Shown here: piece by piece, positions 13,777 through 23,415 of the stretch | Numbering within the stretch: the stretch's first letter is position 1 | How the letters are laid out: each line of letters opens with the position of its first letter | From: Treponema sp. | GTDB lineage: Bacteria > Spirochaetota > Spirochaetia > Treponematales > Treponemataceae | Direction: 5' to 3' | Length of the DNA stretch: 24,149 bases | Assembly: GCA_016293915.1 (NCBI GenBank) | Contig: JAEDCY010000039.1 | Span: 1-24,149 of the forward strand | Position numbers and translations under genes: made by a program | Notes under the pieces: generated by a model | The model's database searches: none | Seen by the model: the letters and a program-made list of their open reading frames with translations, nothing else | What the model was told of the DNA's origin: nothing

Positions 13777-16700
13777 ATGAATGAGAAAACTTTACTGCCG
13801 ATAAGGCTTGGTATAGATGTAGGTTCAACGACTGTAAAGGTTGCTGTTTTAGATGATGATGATAAATTAATTTACGGCGACTATCAGCGTCACCGTGCAG
13901 ATATCCGCAGCACGATTATTGCTGTTGTAAATAAGGCTCTTGATTTTCTGGAGTCTAATGTTGAAGGCGGTGCGGCTCGTACTATTACCGCCAAGGTAAC
14001 CGGTTCGGGCGGACTTTCTGTTTCTCAGTGGCTGAATATTCCTTTTATTCAGGAAGTTATTGCCGCTACTACCTCTGTAAAAAAACTGATTCCTCAAACT
14101 GATGTTGTAATTGAGCTTGGTGGTGAAGACGCCAAGATTACTTATTTCCGCGGCGGTGTAGAGCAGCGCATGAATGGTACCTGTGCCGGTGGTACTGGTG
14201 CCTTTATAGACCAGATGGCAGCTCTGCTCGAAACTGATGCTATGGGATTGAACGAGCTTGCAAAAGGCATGCAGCAGATTTACCCGATTGCGGCCCGCTG
14301 TGGTGTATTTGCTAAAACTGATATTCAGCCTTTGATTAATGAGGGCGCCCGCCGTGAGGATATTGCGGCTTCTATTTTCCAGGCTGTAGTTAGCCAGACA
14401 ATTTCGGGGCTTGCCTGCGGTAAGCCGATTCGCGGCCATGTTGCCTTTCTGGGCGGACCGCTTCACTTCCTGGATCAGCTGCGTCAGCGCTTTATTGAAA
14501 CTTTGAAATTGAAGGATGATGAGATTATTGTTCCTGAAGATTCCCAGCTTTTTGTTGCTTCTGGTTGTGCCTTTGGTGCTGAGCGAAAATTTACGGTGGT
14601 TGAGCCTGTCGAAACTACTGCAGATAACTTTAAATTTCCTACAATCACTGAGTTCCGTGAAAATCTTAAAAATCTTGTTGGTGCAGAACTTTCTGAAGTT
14701 CAGCGCCTTGAGCCGCTCTTTAAAAACCAGGCTGAGCTGGACGAGTTCCAGGTTCGCCACTCTGAGCAGAAGGCTAAACGCGGAGATTTAAAGAAAACTC
14801 ACGGACCTGTTTTCCTTGGTCTTGACTCCGGTTCTACAACAACAAAAGCTTGTTTGATTGATAAAGACGGCCGCATTATCTGGGACTTCTACGCTCACAA
14901 TCAGGGAAATCCGGTTGAGCTTGCAGTTCAGGTTCTTAAAGACCTTTATGCCCAGCTTCCTGAAGATGTTTATATTGCCCGTGCAGTTTCAACCGGTTAT
15001 GGTGAAGCACTTTTCCAGGCAGCCCTTGGTGTAGATTCCGGTGAGGTTGAAACTATCACTCACTTCCGCGCTGCAAACTTCTTTGTTCCTGGTGTTGAGT
15101 TCCTGCTGGACATCGGCGGTCAGGATATGAAGTGTCTCCGCATGAAAGACGGTGCAATCGTTTCCATTCAGCTCAACGAAGCCTGCTCTTCTGGCTGTGG
15201 TTCCTTCCTTGATAACTTTGCCAACACAATGGGCATGGACGTAAAAGAGTTCGGTAAGATTGCTTTGATGGCACAGAAGCCTGTAGACCTTGGATCCCGC
15301 TGTACCGTATTTATGAACAGCCGCGTTAAGCAGGCTCAGAAGGAAGGTGCTTCTGTTGCAGATATCGCGGCTGGTCTTTCTTATTCTGTAATTAAAAATG
15401 CCTTGTTTAAAGTAATCAAGCTTCGCAAGGCTTCTGATATTGGTGAAAAAGTAGTAGTTCAAGGTGGTACCTTCTTTAATGATGCCATCCTCCGTGCCTT
15501 TGAAAAAATCGCAGGCGTTCAGGTTTACCGCCCGGATGTTGCCGGCCTTATGGGTGCTTATGGTTCTGCCCTTATTGCTTATGACCAGTGGCAGGATTTA
15601 ATGATGCCAAAGCCTGGTGAGCCGGAAGATACTGTTCACGATGTTCGTTCGAACATTGCAACTCTCGAGCAGCTGGAAAACTTCCACGTAGACCTTGAGC
15701 TCCGCCGCTGCGGTAAGTGCCAGAACAACTGTCTTCTTACTATTAATACCTTCTCAACCGGAGACGAAAAACGTACCTTCATTACAGGTAACCGCTGTGA
15801 AAAAGGTGCCGAGCTTGAAGGTAATGTAATTGACGCAAGTAACAAAAAGAATACAGGACTTGATGAGGACGATGCAGGTCCGCTTCCAAATCTTTTTGAA
15901 TGGAAATATAAGAGACTTTTCAGCTACGTGCCTCGTAAGCCGGAAGATGCTCCAATGGGTGATGTTGGTATTCCTCGTGTACTTAATATGTACGAAAATT
16001 ACCCGCTCTGGTTTACCTTCTTTAATGAACTTGGCTTCCGTGTAATTTTGAGCCAGAGGTCAAGCCGTAACGTTTACGAAAAAGGTCTGGAGACAATTCC
16101 GTCTGAATCGGTTTGTTATCCTGGAAAAATCAGCCATGGTCATGTGGTTTCACTTTTGCAGCGTGGAATCAAATTTATTTTCTATCCTTGTGTTCCTTAT
16201 GAACACCAGGAAGATAAGGGAGCCGGAAATCATTATAACTGTCCGATTGTAACAAGTTATCCGGAAGTTCTTCGTAATAATGTTGATGAACTCCGCCAGG
16301 ATCCGACTGTTACTTATATGGATCCTTTCCTGCCGATTTACGATAAGACCCGTCTTGCTGAACGTCTTTGCGAAGAGCTTTTGCCTAAGTTTGAAAAGCT
16401 TACCCGCTCACAGATTTTTGATGCCGTAGAAAAGGCCTGGTCAGAACAGGAAAAATTCCGTGCAGAGGTTCGCCAGAAGGGTGAAGAGGCTCTCGAAGAA
16501 ATTATCACAAAGGGTGGAAGCGGTATTGTACTTGCCGGTCGTCCTTATCACCTTGACCCGGAAATTAACCATGGTATTCCAGAGATGATTAACGGTCTTG
16601 GTCTTGCTGTCCTTACAGAAGATTCAGTTGCTCACCTTGGAAATATTGAACGTCCGCTCAGAATTATTGACCAGTGGGTTTATCATAACAGACTTTACCG

Positions 16701-18303
16701 TGCTGCTCAGTTTGTAAGCGAAATGCCTTCGCTCGAACTTGTTCAGCTCACAAGCTTTGGCTGTGGTCTTGATGCCGTAACAGCCGATCAGGTTGATGAA
16801 ATATTGCGGGCAAAGAGCCGCATGTACACTCTTATCAAAATTGATGAGGGAAGTAACCTTGGTGCTGTTCGTATCAGAATCCGCTCTCTTATTGCCGCTG
16901 TTAAAGAACGCCGCCGCAATAAGGTTAAGGTTGTAAAAAAATCTTCAGCTTATAATCGTGTTGTATTTACAGAAGAAATGCGTAAGAACTATACGATTAT
17001 TGGACCTCAGATGTCGCCGATTCATTTCCGCCTTTTGCAGAAGGCTTTCGGTGCCTGCGGTTACAACTTTGTTGTTCTTGATGCTGTAGATCCTAAGGCT
17101 GTAGAAGCTGGACTTAAATACGTAAATAACGATGCATGTTATCCATCTTTGCTTGTAGCCGGACAGATGATTTCTGCGCTCGAAAGTGGAAAGTATGACG
17201 TTGATAAAGTTGCTCTTGTTATTACTCAAACAGGTGGTGGTTGTCGCGCAACAAACTACATCGGCTTTATCCGCCGTGCCCTCAACGACGCTGGCTGGGG
17301 CCAGATTCCTGTTCTTTCTTTGAGCGCCCAGGGCTTCGAAAAAAATCCTGGTTTCAAAATTACATTTCCGGTAATTGATAACCTTGTAAAATCGATTATG
17401 GTGGGCGATGTGCTTATGCGCGTTTTGTACCGTACTCGTCCTTATGAGGCGGTACCTGGCAGCGCTAATCAGATGTATGAAAAATGGAATGCCCGTGCCG
17501 AAGCACTCTTTAGCAAAAAGGTTTCATGGCATAACTATCATAAAATTATGCGCGATATTATCCGCGACTTTGACAGTCTGCCTCTTAAGCCAATTAAAAA
17601 GCCACGTGTTGGCGTAGTTGGAGAAATCCTTGTAAAATTCCACCCGACAGCAAACAATCAGATTGTTGAAACAATTGAACGCGAAGGTGCGGAATGTGTA
17701 ATGCCTGACCTTGCAGACTTTTTCTTCTATTCATTCAGTACCGGAATCTTCCGTCACAAGCAGCTTGCTTTCCCTTCAAAAACAGAACGTAATGCAAGAC
17801 TCCTTGTCTGGGGCCTCGAGCTTTACCGAAAGAAGATGAAGAAATATCTGCGCCGCAGCCGCCGCTTCGAAGCTCCTTCTTCAATTTATGATTTGATGAA
17901 GGGTGTAGATGATATCGTTCAGATTGGAAATATTACCGGTGAAGGCTGGTTCCTTACTGCTGAAATGGTTGAACTTATTCATGAAGGTGCGCCAAGTATT
18001 GCCTGTGTTCAGCCTTTTGCCTGTTTGCCAAACCACGTTACCGGAAAGGGTATGATAAAAGAGCTTCGCCGCCGATTCCCTGATGCAAATATCAGTGCAA
18101 TCGACTACGATCCGGGTAGTTCTGAAGTTAATCAGTTGAACCGCCTTAAGCTTTTGCTTTCAAATGCACCTGTCGGACGCCATCCGGATGAGATGGATGA
18201 AAATATGATTCGTATGCCGGACGGAACTCTTGTAGAAGCAGAGATTCGTCTTGCAGCCGGAGCAACCGACACAGACCCGGCCGGTGAGACTATGAAGTCA
18301 TAA
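13777..18303 (+). CDS. Tandem BadF-type activase/DUF2229/HgdB-like fusion
   Basis: A 1508-residue protein of the 2-hydroxyacyl-CoA dehydratase activase-related group. Two ASKHA ATPase domains run in tandem. The first has LGIDVGSTT (11-19), GGEDAKI (115-121), C136 in CAGGTGAF and C175 in RCGVF. The second has LGLDSGSTT (347-355), GGQD (447-450), C470/C474 in CSSGCGSF and C509 in SRCTVF. In known activases such Cys hold an interface [4Fe-4S] cluster that feeds one electron, driven by ATP, to the dehydratase. A Cys group (about C645, C648, C652, C677) leads into DUF2229 (about 727 on, IPRVLNMYENYPLW) and HgdB-like regions (LAGRPYHLDPEINHG, SFGCG, QTGGGCRATNY). The substrate is unknown. A REP-like insertion encodes VVEPVETT (274-281). 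It probably shares a transcript with DUF4954. Confidence 0.87.
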   Translation: MNEKTLLPIRLGIDVGSTTVKVAVLDDDDKLIYGDYQRHRADIRSTIIAVVNKALDFLESNVEGGAARTITAKVTGSGGLSVSQWLNIPFIQEVIAATTSVKKLIPQTDVVIELGGEDAKITYFRGGVEQRMNGTCAGGTGAFIDQMAALLETDAMGLNELAKGMQQIYPIAARCGVFAKTDIQPLINEGARREDIAASIFQAVVSQTISGLACGKPIRGHVAFLGGPLHFLDQLRQRFIETLKLKDDEIIVPEDSQLFVASGCAFGAERKFTVVEPVETTADNFKFPTITEFRENLKNLVGAELSEVQRLEPLFKNQAELDEFQVRHSEQKAKRGDLKKTHGPVFLGLDSGSTTTKACLIDKDGRIIWDFYAHNQGNPVELAVQVLKDLYAQLPEDVYIARAVSTGYGEALFQAALGVDSGEVETITHFRAANFFVPGVEFLLDIGGQDMKCLRMKDGAIVSIQLNEACSSGCGSFLDNFANTMGMDVKEFGKIALMAQKPVDLGSRCTVFMNSRVKQAQKEGASVADIAAGLSYSVIKNALFKVIKLRKASDIGEKVVVQGGTFFNDAILRAFEKIAGVQVYRPDVAGLMGAYGSALIAYDQWQDLMMPKPGEPEDTVHDVRSNIATLEQLENFHVDLELRRCGKCQNNCLLTINTFSTGDEKRTFITGNRCEKGAELEGNVIDASNKKNTGLDEDDAGPLPNLFEWKYKRLFSYVPRKPEDAPMGDVGIPRVLNMYENYPLWFTFFNELGFRVILSQRSSRNVYEKGLETIPSESVCYPGKISHGHVVSLLQRGIKFIFYPCVPYEHQEDKGAGNHYNCPIVTSYPEVLRNNVDELRQDPTVTYMDPFLPIYDKTRLAERLCEELLPKFEKLTRSQIFDAVEKAWSEQEKFRAEVRQKGEEALEEIITKGGSGIVLAGRPYHLDPEINHGIPEMINGLGLAVLTEDSVAHLGNIERPLRIIDQWVYHNRLYRAAQFVSEMPSLELVQLTSFGCGLDAVTADQVDEILRAKSRMYTLIKIDEGSNLGAVRIRIRSLIAAVKERRRNKVKVVKKSSAYNRVVFTEEMRKNYTIIGPQMSPIHFRLLQKAFGACGYNFVVLDAVDPKAVEAGLKYVNNDACYPSLLVAGQMISALESGKYDVDKVALVITQTGGGCRATNYIGFIRRALNDAGWGQIPVLSLSAQGFEKNPGFKITFPVIDNLVKSIMVGDVLMRVLYRTRPYEAVPGSANQMYEKWNARAEALFSKKVSWHNYHKIMRDIIRDFDSLPLKPIKKPRVGVVGEILVKFHPTANNQIVETIEREGAECVMPDLADFFFYSFSTGIFRHKQLAFPSKTERNARLLVWGLELYRKKMKKYLRRSRRFEAPSSIYDLMKGVDDIVQIGNITGEGWFLTAEMVELIHEGAPSIACVQPFACLPNHVTGKGMIKELRRRFPDANISAIDYDPGSSEVNQLNRLKLLLSNAPVGRHPDEMDENMIRMPDGTLVEAEIRLAAGATDTDPAGETMKS
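14594..14618 (+). repeat. REP-like repeat embedded in the activase coding sequence
   Basis: CGGTGGTTGAG (14594-14604), a CCTGT centre and CGAAACTAC (14610-14618) match the arms of the palindrome at 24031-24068 read on the minus strand (CGGTGGTTGAG, longer centre, CGAAACCAC). It is read in frame as VVEPVETT, in the linker between the two activase domains. Confidence 0.75.
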
Positions 18304-18327
18304 ACCGTTCGACGAGGGGAGGATAAA

Positions 18328-19692
18328 TTGAAAAAATTACTTTGTCTGATTACGGCATTATGTATTTCGTTTCCATTTTTTGCCGCTTATAACAGGCTTG
18401 GAATTCCAGATTCTTCAGAAATCCGTTCAGGACTTGAAGAACACTGGTTTGTTGCCCCTTTGTCTGAAGTTCGTGCCAACGCTCCGGAAATCCGTGCTAA
18501 TGATAACGGAGAAAAGTTCCAGATTCGTCTGGAAGAAAATGATACTACCTTTAATATTTTTGTAGCACCTCGTGCTGTAGTAAAAGTTAATGTTTTTTCT
18601 GATAAAGGTATGTATACCGAAGAACAGGAGCTTTATCCTGGTGATGTGGCTGGAAGCTGGGTTCTTATCCGCGATAAACGAAACGGAAAAGCTTTACGCA
18701 TCCGTTATTATTTTCTGAAAAACAGCGAAGTTTTTATTCAGTTTACTCCTCAGGGAAAAATTGCCCTTGCTGATCTTGTGATTTTTGGTCATTATGCAGC
18801 CCGCGGAGTTCCAACCGGAATGCCTTTCGAAAAATTCTATTCGGCTTCTTTTGAAGACGTAATGACAATCACAGAAACAAAACTTCCCTGGAATTATGTG
18901 CTTTCTGATCCAAAAATGTATCACAGTATGAAGCAGATGTGTGCTGTAATTCGGGAAAAGCTGCCTTCAATCACAAGTGTTGCTGATGCAATGTATGATG
19001 AAAACAATGAACTTGTACATATTTCCACGGGAAAAAAGTTCGAAAAAGCCGAAAAATCAGATGTGCCGGAAAAGAATCTCTTGCTTTCTTCTGCCGGATT
19101 TGTTAAATGGATAGCAGACGGGCTTGTAGAGCCTGTTTCCGGCGGAATGATTATGCGGGATCCTCTTATAAAAGAAACTGTTCAGGTAAAGGACAATGGA
19201 AGACAGGGAATCCTTTCTCAAAAATATGATTTGTTCTTTTCGTTGAACTGGGTAAGAAATCTTGCTTCGGCTGTAGTTTCTGTTTATGCGGGAAAAACAT
19301 ATCTTTTTAATCAGTCTGGAGTTGATGTTACGGTAAATCCTTTTGCTTCATCAATTACTGAAAAAGGTGTAGCAAATACTGTTACCTTTGTTGAGAATTC
19401 TGGTTATACAGTTGCAGTCCTTAATTCACTGCTTTATGTGCTTGCAAGTACCGAGCCGGGTACTTTGTATTTTGGTGCAATCAGAGGTAGAGACAGAACT
19501 GTTTCGCCTGAAATTATGGCCTTTAATGAATGTGTAGCATTCTTTCCGTATTTTCAGGATGACGGTGGATTTGCCTGCAATGTTTTTATGAATGGAAGGG
19601 AAATGACCCTCGAAAATTTCTGTTATTATTACGCTGATGATTTTGTTTATCTTACGCGCGTGAAATCTTCAGAGAGGTTCTTTCCTAATTAG
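18328..19692 (+). CDS. Secreted protein of unknown function
   Basis: I do not recognise this 454-residue protein. It starts at TTG 18328 with GGGGAGG six bases upstream, a strong site. A signal peptide is clear (MKKLLCLITALCISFPFFAA, cleavage about residue 20); no lipobox Cys follows, so a soluble periplasmic or exported protein is likelier than a lipoprotein. Several stretches alternate hydrophobic and polar residues (for example FNIFVAPRAVVKVNVF and VAVLNSLLYVLAST), suggesting a beta-rich fold. No catalytic motif stands out. It is 24 bases after the activase gene and seven bases before the TPR gene, so it probably leads the envelope operon and works with the TPR and barrel proteins. Confidence 0.75.
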   Translation: MKKLLCLITALCISFPFFAAYNRLGIPDSSEIRSGLEEHWFVAPLSEVRANAPEIRANDNGEKFQIRLEENDTTFNIFVAPRAVVKVNVFSDKGMYTEEQELYPGDVAGSWVLIRDKRNGKALRIRYYFLKNSEVFIQFTPQGKIALADLVIFGHYAARGVPTGMPFEKFYSASFEDVMTITETKLPWNYVLSDPKMYHSMKQMCAVIREKLPSITSVADAMYDENNELVHISTGKKFEKAEKSDVPEKNLLLSSAGFVKWIADGLVEPVSGGMIMRDPLIKETVQVKDNGRQGILSQKYDLFFSLNWVRNLASAVVSVYAGKTYLFNQSGVDVTVNPFASSITEKGVANTVTFVENSGYTVAVLNSLLYVLASTEPGTLYFGAIRGRDRTVSPEIMAFNECVAFFPYFQDDGGFACNVFMNGREMTLENFCYYYADDFVYLTRVKSSERFFPN

Positions 19693-19698
19693 CCTTAT

Positions 19699-21741
19699 AT
19701 GAAGAAATTTATTATTGCTTTACTTATTCTGATTACGGGAACTTTTGTTTTCGCAGCAGACAATGTTATTGATGGCAGACCGGAAACCTGGCTTAGGCTT
19801 GCTATAGAAGAATTTAATCAGAAGAATTTTGAAAAGGCCGAAAGTTATTTATCAAATATAAATAACCAGACCGATTCTGATATTAAGATTCTTCGTGAAT
19901 TTTATTCTGCTAAAATACTTCTTGAAAAAGACGTTTCTGCAGCTAATGCTTCTCTTGCTGAAGAAAAACTTCTTGTAATCGAAACTGCTGTAAAAAAATC
20001 ACAGATTGAAAATCTCAATGATTCCTTTTATTCAACTCTCCTTCAATGCAAATTCAGAAATGAAAAATGGAACGAAATTCCCCTGGTTTATAAAAAAATA
20101 AAAAATCCCGGCCAGGATTCGATTTATGTTCTTTCATCGTATTATTACAAAAAAATGCAGTACGAAAAAGTTGATCCTTCCTGCGGGGAATTATATGCGT
20201 CTGCTTTGTGTAAGCGCGGTTTATATGAAGAAGCCTGTGTGGAATATGATAAGCTGAATTCTTATTCTTCTGATTATGTAATGGCTTTGTTCCTGTGCAG
20301 TCGTTTTGAAAAGGCTTATGAAATTTCTTTACAGGGAAATTTTTCTGAAAGTGAATATATGGCAGGCCTTTGCTGTATAAATCTCAGAAACTGGGAAAAG
20401 GCTTTAAAACATTTTGCTTCGTATATAACAAAAAAATCTTCTGATAATTCTTTTGTGCCGCTAAGTTTGTATTATAAGGGTTATGCAGAATACAATCTTG
20501 CAGAGTTTAGAAACTCTTATGCTTCTTTCCTGCGCTTTACAATGGATGCTCCAGATAAGCAGAATCTTTATGTTCTCAAGGCTTATGAGTATGCTGTAAA
20601 ATCTGCCCTTCAAAATAATGATTTTAAGAGTGCAGTTTTGCAGGCAAAAAATCTTGTACGTTATTCTCCGGAAGGTGAGCAGAAACAAAAGGCTGTAATT
20701 TTATGTGCAGAAATTCTTGCAGATTATAAAAGCTATGAGGAAGCGGTTGAACTGCTTGCGCCATATACCGGCTCACACAACGATTTTGCCGCCCAGACAA
20801 TTTTCATGACCGCGGAGATTTATCAGCGCCAGGAAAAACTTTCTCTTGCCGATGAATCTTACCGCCGTGTTTATGAGCAGTTTCCAAAATCTTCTTATGC
20901 AGAAGAGGCTATGTATCGTTCCGGTGAAATCTATTATTCACATGAAAAGTATTCTGATGCCTACAGCAGATTTACAAAGTACATTTATAAATATGCTTCC
21001 GGAGATTTCAGTGATGCAGCACTTTTTTACGGCGGAGACTGTGCGCTGCGGCTTGGTGAAATTGACCGGGCGATAATGTTTAATAAAACTTTGCTGCAAA
21101 AATATCCTGCAAGTGTTTATTGTTATGGTGCAAATAAGATTTTGCTTTCTGCCTTTTACCAGCAGGAAAATTATTCTCAGGCTCTGGAAGTTGCAAAGCT
21201 TATGTTAAAGAATTTTGCACGGCAGGCTTCTGATGATGGAATTGAAAAACGGGTTATTGAGCTTGAGAAAATTGTAAAAGGAACAGACCGTCGCATAGCT
21301 GAAAAAGAAACAGAGTTTTCAAAGTTAGGTGAAGATAACACAAGAGAGGGCCGTCATTGTGGAACTGAGCTTGTGAAATATTATGCCGAAAGTCTTTACA
21401 CTCAAAAAGAAGCTTTTGAGCTTGCTTCACGCCTTTTAAAAAAGCAGACTGAAGCTGAGGCTGGGGATGCTGCTGTTAATGCAGAATTTATTGCTGATTA
21501 TAATCGTAAAAATGGTGAAAATAAAAAAGCCGCAGAAATGTATCTTAAGGCTGCAGAGTTTTATAGAAGTATGAAAAACTCTTCTGGAGCTGCAGCTTCA
21601 CTTTATGGAGCGGCAGAGGCTTTTGCGGCTGACGGTTTTATCGGAGACGCCCGCGAAACGGCAAAGCTTCTTAAAGAGTTGTATCCGCAGAGTATTCAGG
21701 CGGAACGGGTAGACCGTGTAACAGGTGATGCACGAAATTAA
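19699..21741 (+). CDS. Secreted TPR-repeat protein (BamD/CpoB-like)
   Basis: A 680-residue exported protein: signal peptide MKKFIIALLILITGTFVFAA, then degenerate helical repeats throughout, best seen as TPRs at about residues 240-500 (AQTIFMTAEIYQRQEKLSLA, AEEAMYRSGEIYYSHEKYSDA, DAALFYGGDCALRLGEIDRA). These resemble the outer-membrane assembly and YbgF/CpoB-type TPR proteins. The C-terminal 150 residues are charged helices with further TPR-like pairs (KKAAEMYLKAAEFY). It starts seven bases after the unknown secreted gene, and the barrel gene follows after 13 bases, indicating one operon. TPRs bind partner proteins, so it may be a periplasmic scaffold for the barrel and ExbB. No ribosome site is obvious; translational coupling is likely. 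Confidence 0.85.
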   Translation: MKKFIIALLILITGTFVFAADNVIDGRPETWLRLAIEEFNQKNFEKAESYLSNINNQTDSDIKILREFYSAKILLEKDVSAANASLAEEKLLVIETAVKKSQIENLNDSFYSTLLQCKFRNEKWNEIPLVYKKIKNPGQDSIYVLSSYYYKKMQYEKVDPSCGELYASALCKRGLYEEACVEYDKLNSYSSDYVMALFLCSRFEKAYEISLQGNFSESEYMAGLCCINLRNWEKALKHFASYITKKSSDNSFVPLSLYYKGYAEYNLAEFRNSYASFLRFTMDAPDKQNLYVLKAYEYAVKSALQNNDFKSAVLQAKNLVRYSPEGEQKQKAVILCAEILADYKSYEEAVELLAPYTGSHNDFAAQTIFMTAEIYQRQEKLSLADESYRRVYEQFPKSSYAEEAMYRSGEIYYSHEKYSDAYSRFTKYIYKYASGDFSDAALFYGGDCALRLGEIDRAIMFNKTLLQKYPASVYCYGANKILLSAFYQQENYSQALEVAKLMLKNFARQASDDGIEKRVIELEKIVKGTDRRIAEKETEFSKLGEDNTREGRHCGTELVKYYAESLYTQKEAFELASRLLKKQTEAEAGDAAVNAEFIADYNRKNGENKKAAEMYLKAAEFYRSMKNSSGAAASLYGAAEAFAADGFIGDARETAKLLKELYPQSIQAERVDRVTGDARN

Positions 21742-21754
21742 GTGGAGTCTGGTT

Positions 21755-23371
21755 ATGAAATTGTTTTTTAGGAAGATTTTATGCAGCTTATGCTGTATTT
21801 TTATAACAAGATTTGTTTTTGCAAAGGATATTGAACTTCCCGAAGTTACAACAGTAATTACTGGTGGTTCAGAACAGGCAGGTAAAGATGCTCTGCCTGA
21901 TTTTAGTGATGCTCTTTCGGGCGAAAAGAAAAGGGGTAGTGGAGACATAGAGCCTGTGTTGCCGGAAGTTGAAGTTCAGGAAGAAGAAGAGCCTGTTGAA
22001 GAACAGGTGGCAGCACCGGAGAAAAAACTATACCTTGAAGGAATTCTTGGTGGCGGTTACCCGACATTTTTTAAGGGAGATATTTCTCTTACAATGAATC
22101 CGGAAGAAAATCCTTTTCAGGTAAAGCTCTTTCATGATTCTGCAATCGGGTATGCAATGCATTCTCTTACAGACGGATTCAGTGACCGTCTCACACAAAT
22201 AAATATCGAAAAATCCTACAAAAAAAATAATTTTAGCTGGAATGCAGGCGGAAGTTTCCAGACTGCTGCAGACGGGCTCCAGGGAAATGTGCTTTCGAAT
22301 GGCGAAAAGATAAGTCTTTTAAATCGCGATACTTATAAAGCAAACGGAAATATTTCTTATGAATTTTCAAATGGTCTTTATACAGGTCTTACTTCAGATG
22401 TTGCATTTTATAACCGTTATGCCGACAGATCCTGCTCTGCTATTCCTGTGATTGCATATCTTGCTCTTGAGCCTTCTGCATATTTTCGCTGGAAGGGATA
22501 TGGCTTTGATACGGGTATAACTGCGGCTTATTCTTTTGGAACAGAGTTTACTGAGCTGCCTTATAAAAACGGACATCGTGCAGAGTTTTCTGTAGACCTT
22601 AAGTGGCAGAATGATTATGTGCGCTTGTACGGAATTGCTTCGGCTGTAGTTGGAAACCATCTTCTTGAGAAAGCAGTAATAGTTCCTTTTACAGCAGGAA
22701 TTGATGTTTCCTTGCCAGTCAGTTTTTCTAATCGCCGTGCAGACCTTAGCGCAGAAGGTGGAATAAAATCTTATAAGCCTCACATTTATGAGCTGGAAGA
22801 AAAGTATAAATTTTCTGAAATAAATTTTAATCCTTCAGAAACTTCAGACTGGTATGGAAAACTTAATCTGATTTTTCCTTTCAGAGAATCCTTTACAGGA
22901 AAGGCAAGCATTGAGTATTATCACACAGCTTACGATAACGGAGTATGGCAACCTGATTTAAATAAAGAAGTCAGCGGCTTGTATTATATCCGGCAGAAGG
23001 AGCATCAGCTTTTGATAACTGATTTTTCTCTTTCCTATACGTATGAGATTTTCAGCATAAGTGGAAGCTGGCATTCAAACTGGCTTGATATTCCGGCTTT
23101 TGAAAATAATCATGCAGTAAAGGTTGAACTGGGGCTGCAGGATTCAAAAGAAAGATGGGGAACAAAGGTTGATGTATTAATCAATATTAATTCTGATTTT
23201 GGAGTTCCTGTTTTGAATGCAGAGGCCTTTGTAAAAGTTACACCTTCACTGAGTGCTGCTGTAAGTGTAAATGATATCATAAAACTGTATAAGGGCGAGA
23301 CTCGTGTTTATGCAGGAAAATATGTTGAGCGTGGTGGTTCAGCTGCCTTGCTCTTAAAATTTGTTTTCTAA
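21755..23371 (+). CDS. Predicted outer-membrane beta-barrel protein
   Basis: A 538-residue protein. I place the start at ATG 21755 (GGAG seven bases upstream) and not at the in-frame ATG at 21725, which overlaps the previous gene and would put a polar extension before the signal peptide. Signal peptide MKLFFRKILCSLCCIFITRFVFA (about 23 residues). A 65-residue acidic, proline-rich segment follows, starting DIELPEVTTVITGG, which resembles a TonB-box region only loosely. From about residue 93 the sequence alternates aromatic and polar residues in strand-length pieces (FSWNAGGSFQTAADGL, GNISYEFSNGLYTGLTSDVAFY) and ends in ...LLLKFVF, with the terminal Phe typical of barrels. It may be a transporter or receptor driven by the ExbB motor downstream; the substrate is unknown. 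Confidence 0.75.
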   Translation: MKLFFRKILCSLCCIFITRFVFAKDIELPEVTTVITGGSEQAGKDALPDFSDALSGEKKRGSGDIEPVLPEVEVQEEEEPVEEQVAAPEKKLYLEGILGGGYPTFFKGDISLTMNPEENPFQVKLFHDSAIGYAMHSLTDGFSDRLTQINIEKSYKKNNFSWNAGGSFQTAADGLQGNVLSNGEKISLLNRDTYKANGNISYEFSNGLYTGLTSDVAFYNRYADRSCSAIPVIAYLALEPSAYFRWKGYGFDTGITAAYSFGTEFTELPYKNGHRAEFSVDLKWQNDYVRLYGIASAVVGNHLLEKAVIVPFTAGIDVSLPVSFSNRRADLSAEGGIKSYKPHIYELEEKYKFSEINFNPSETSDWYGKLNLIFPFRESFTGKASIEYYHTAYDNGVWQPDLNKEVSGLYYIRQKEHQLLITDFSLSYTYEIFSISGSWHSNWLDIPAFENNHAVKVELGLQDSKERWGTKVDVLININSDFGVPVLNAEAFVKVTPSLSAAVSVNDIIKLYKGETRVYAGKYVERGGSAALLLKFVF

Positions 23372-23380
23372 TCATTTGTC

Positions 23381-23403
23381 ATTACCGGGTTTACCACGGT
23401 AAT
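23381..23403 (+). promoter_or_regulatory. Small stem-loop before exbB
   Basis: ATTACC (23381-23386) pairs with GGTAAT (23398-23403). It ends three bases before the AGGAGG ribosome site (23406-23411) of exbB and could affect access to it. The stem is short, so this is weak. Confidence 0.4.
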
Positions 23404-23415
23404 CCAGGAGGAAAT

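Noticed and set aside
13867..14760. A 297-codon minus-strand open frame inside the activase gene
   Set aside because: It is the mirror of a coding frame with strong domain motifs; its own sequence shows no domain and low-complexity Asn/Arg content.
16945..17229. Minus-strand open frame within the activase fusion
   Set aside because: Short, with no start signal or domain, opposite a well-supported HgdB-like coding region.
21725..21754. Upstream ATG for the beta-barrel gene
   Set aside because: It overlaps the TPR gene and would add ten polar residues before a clear signal peptide. The ATG at 21755 has a better-placed GGAG.
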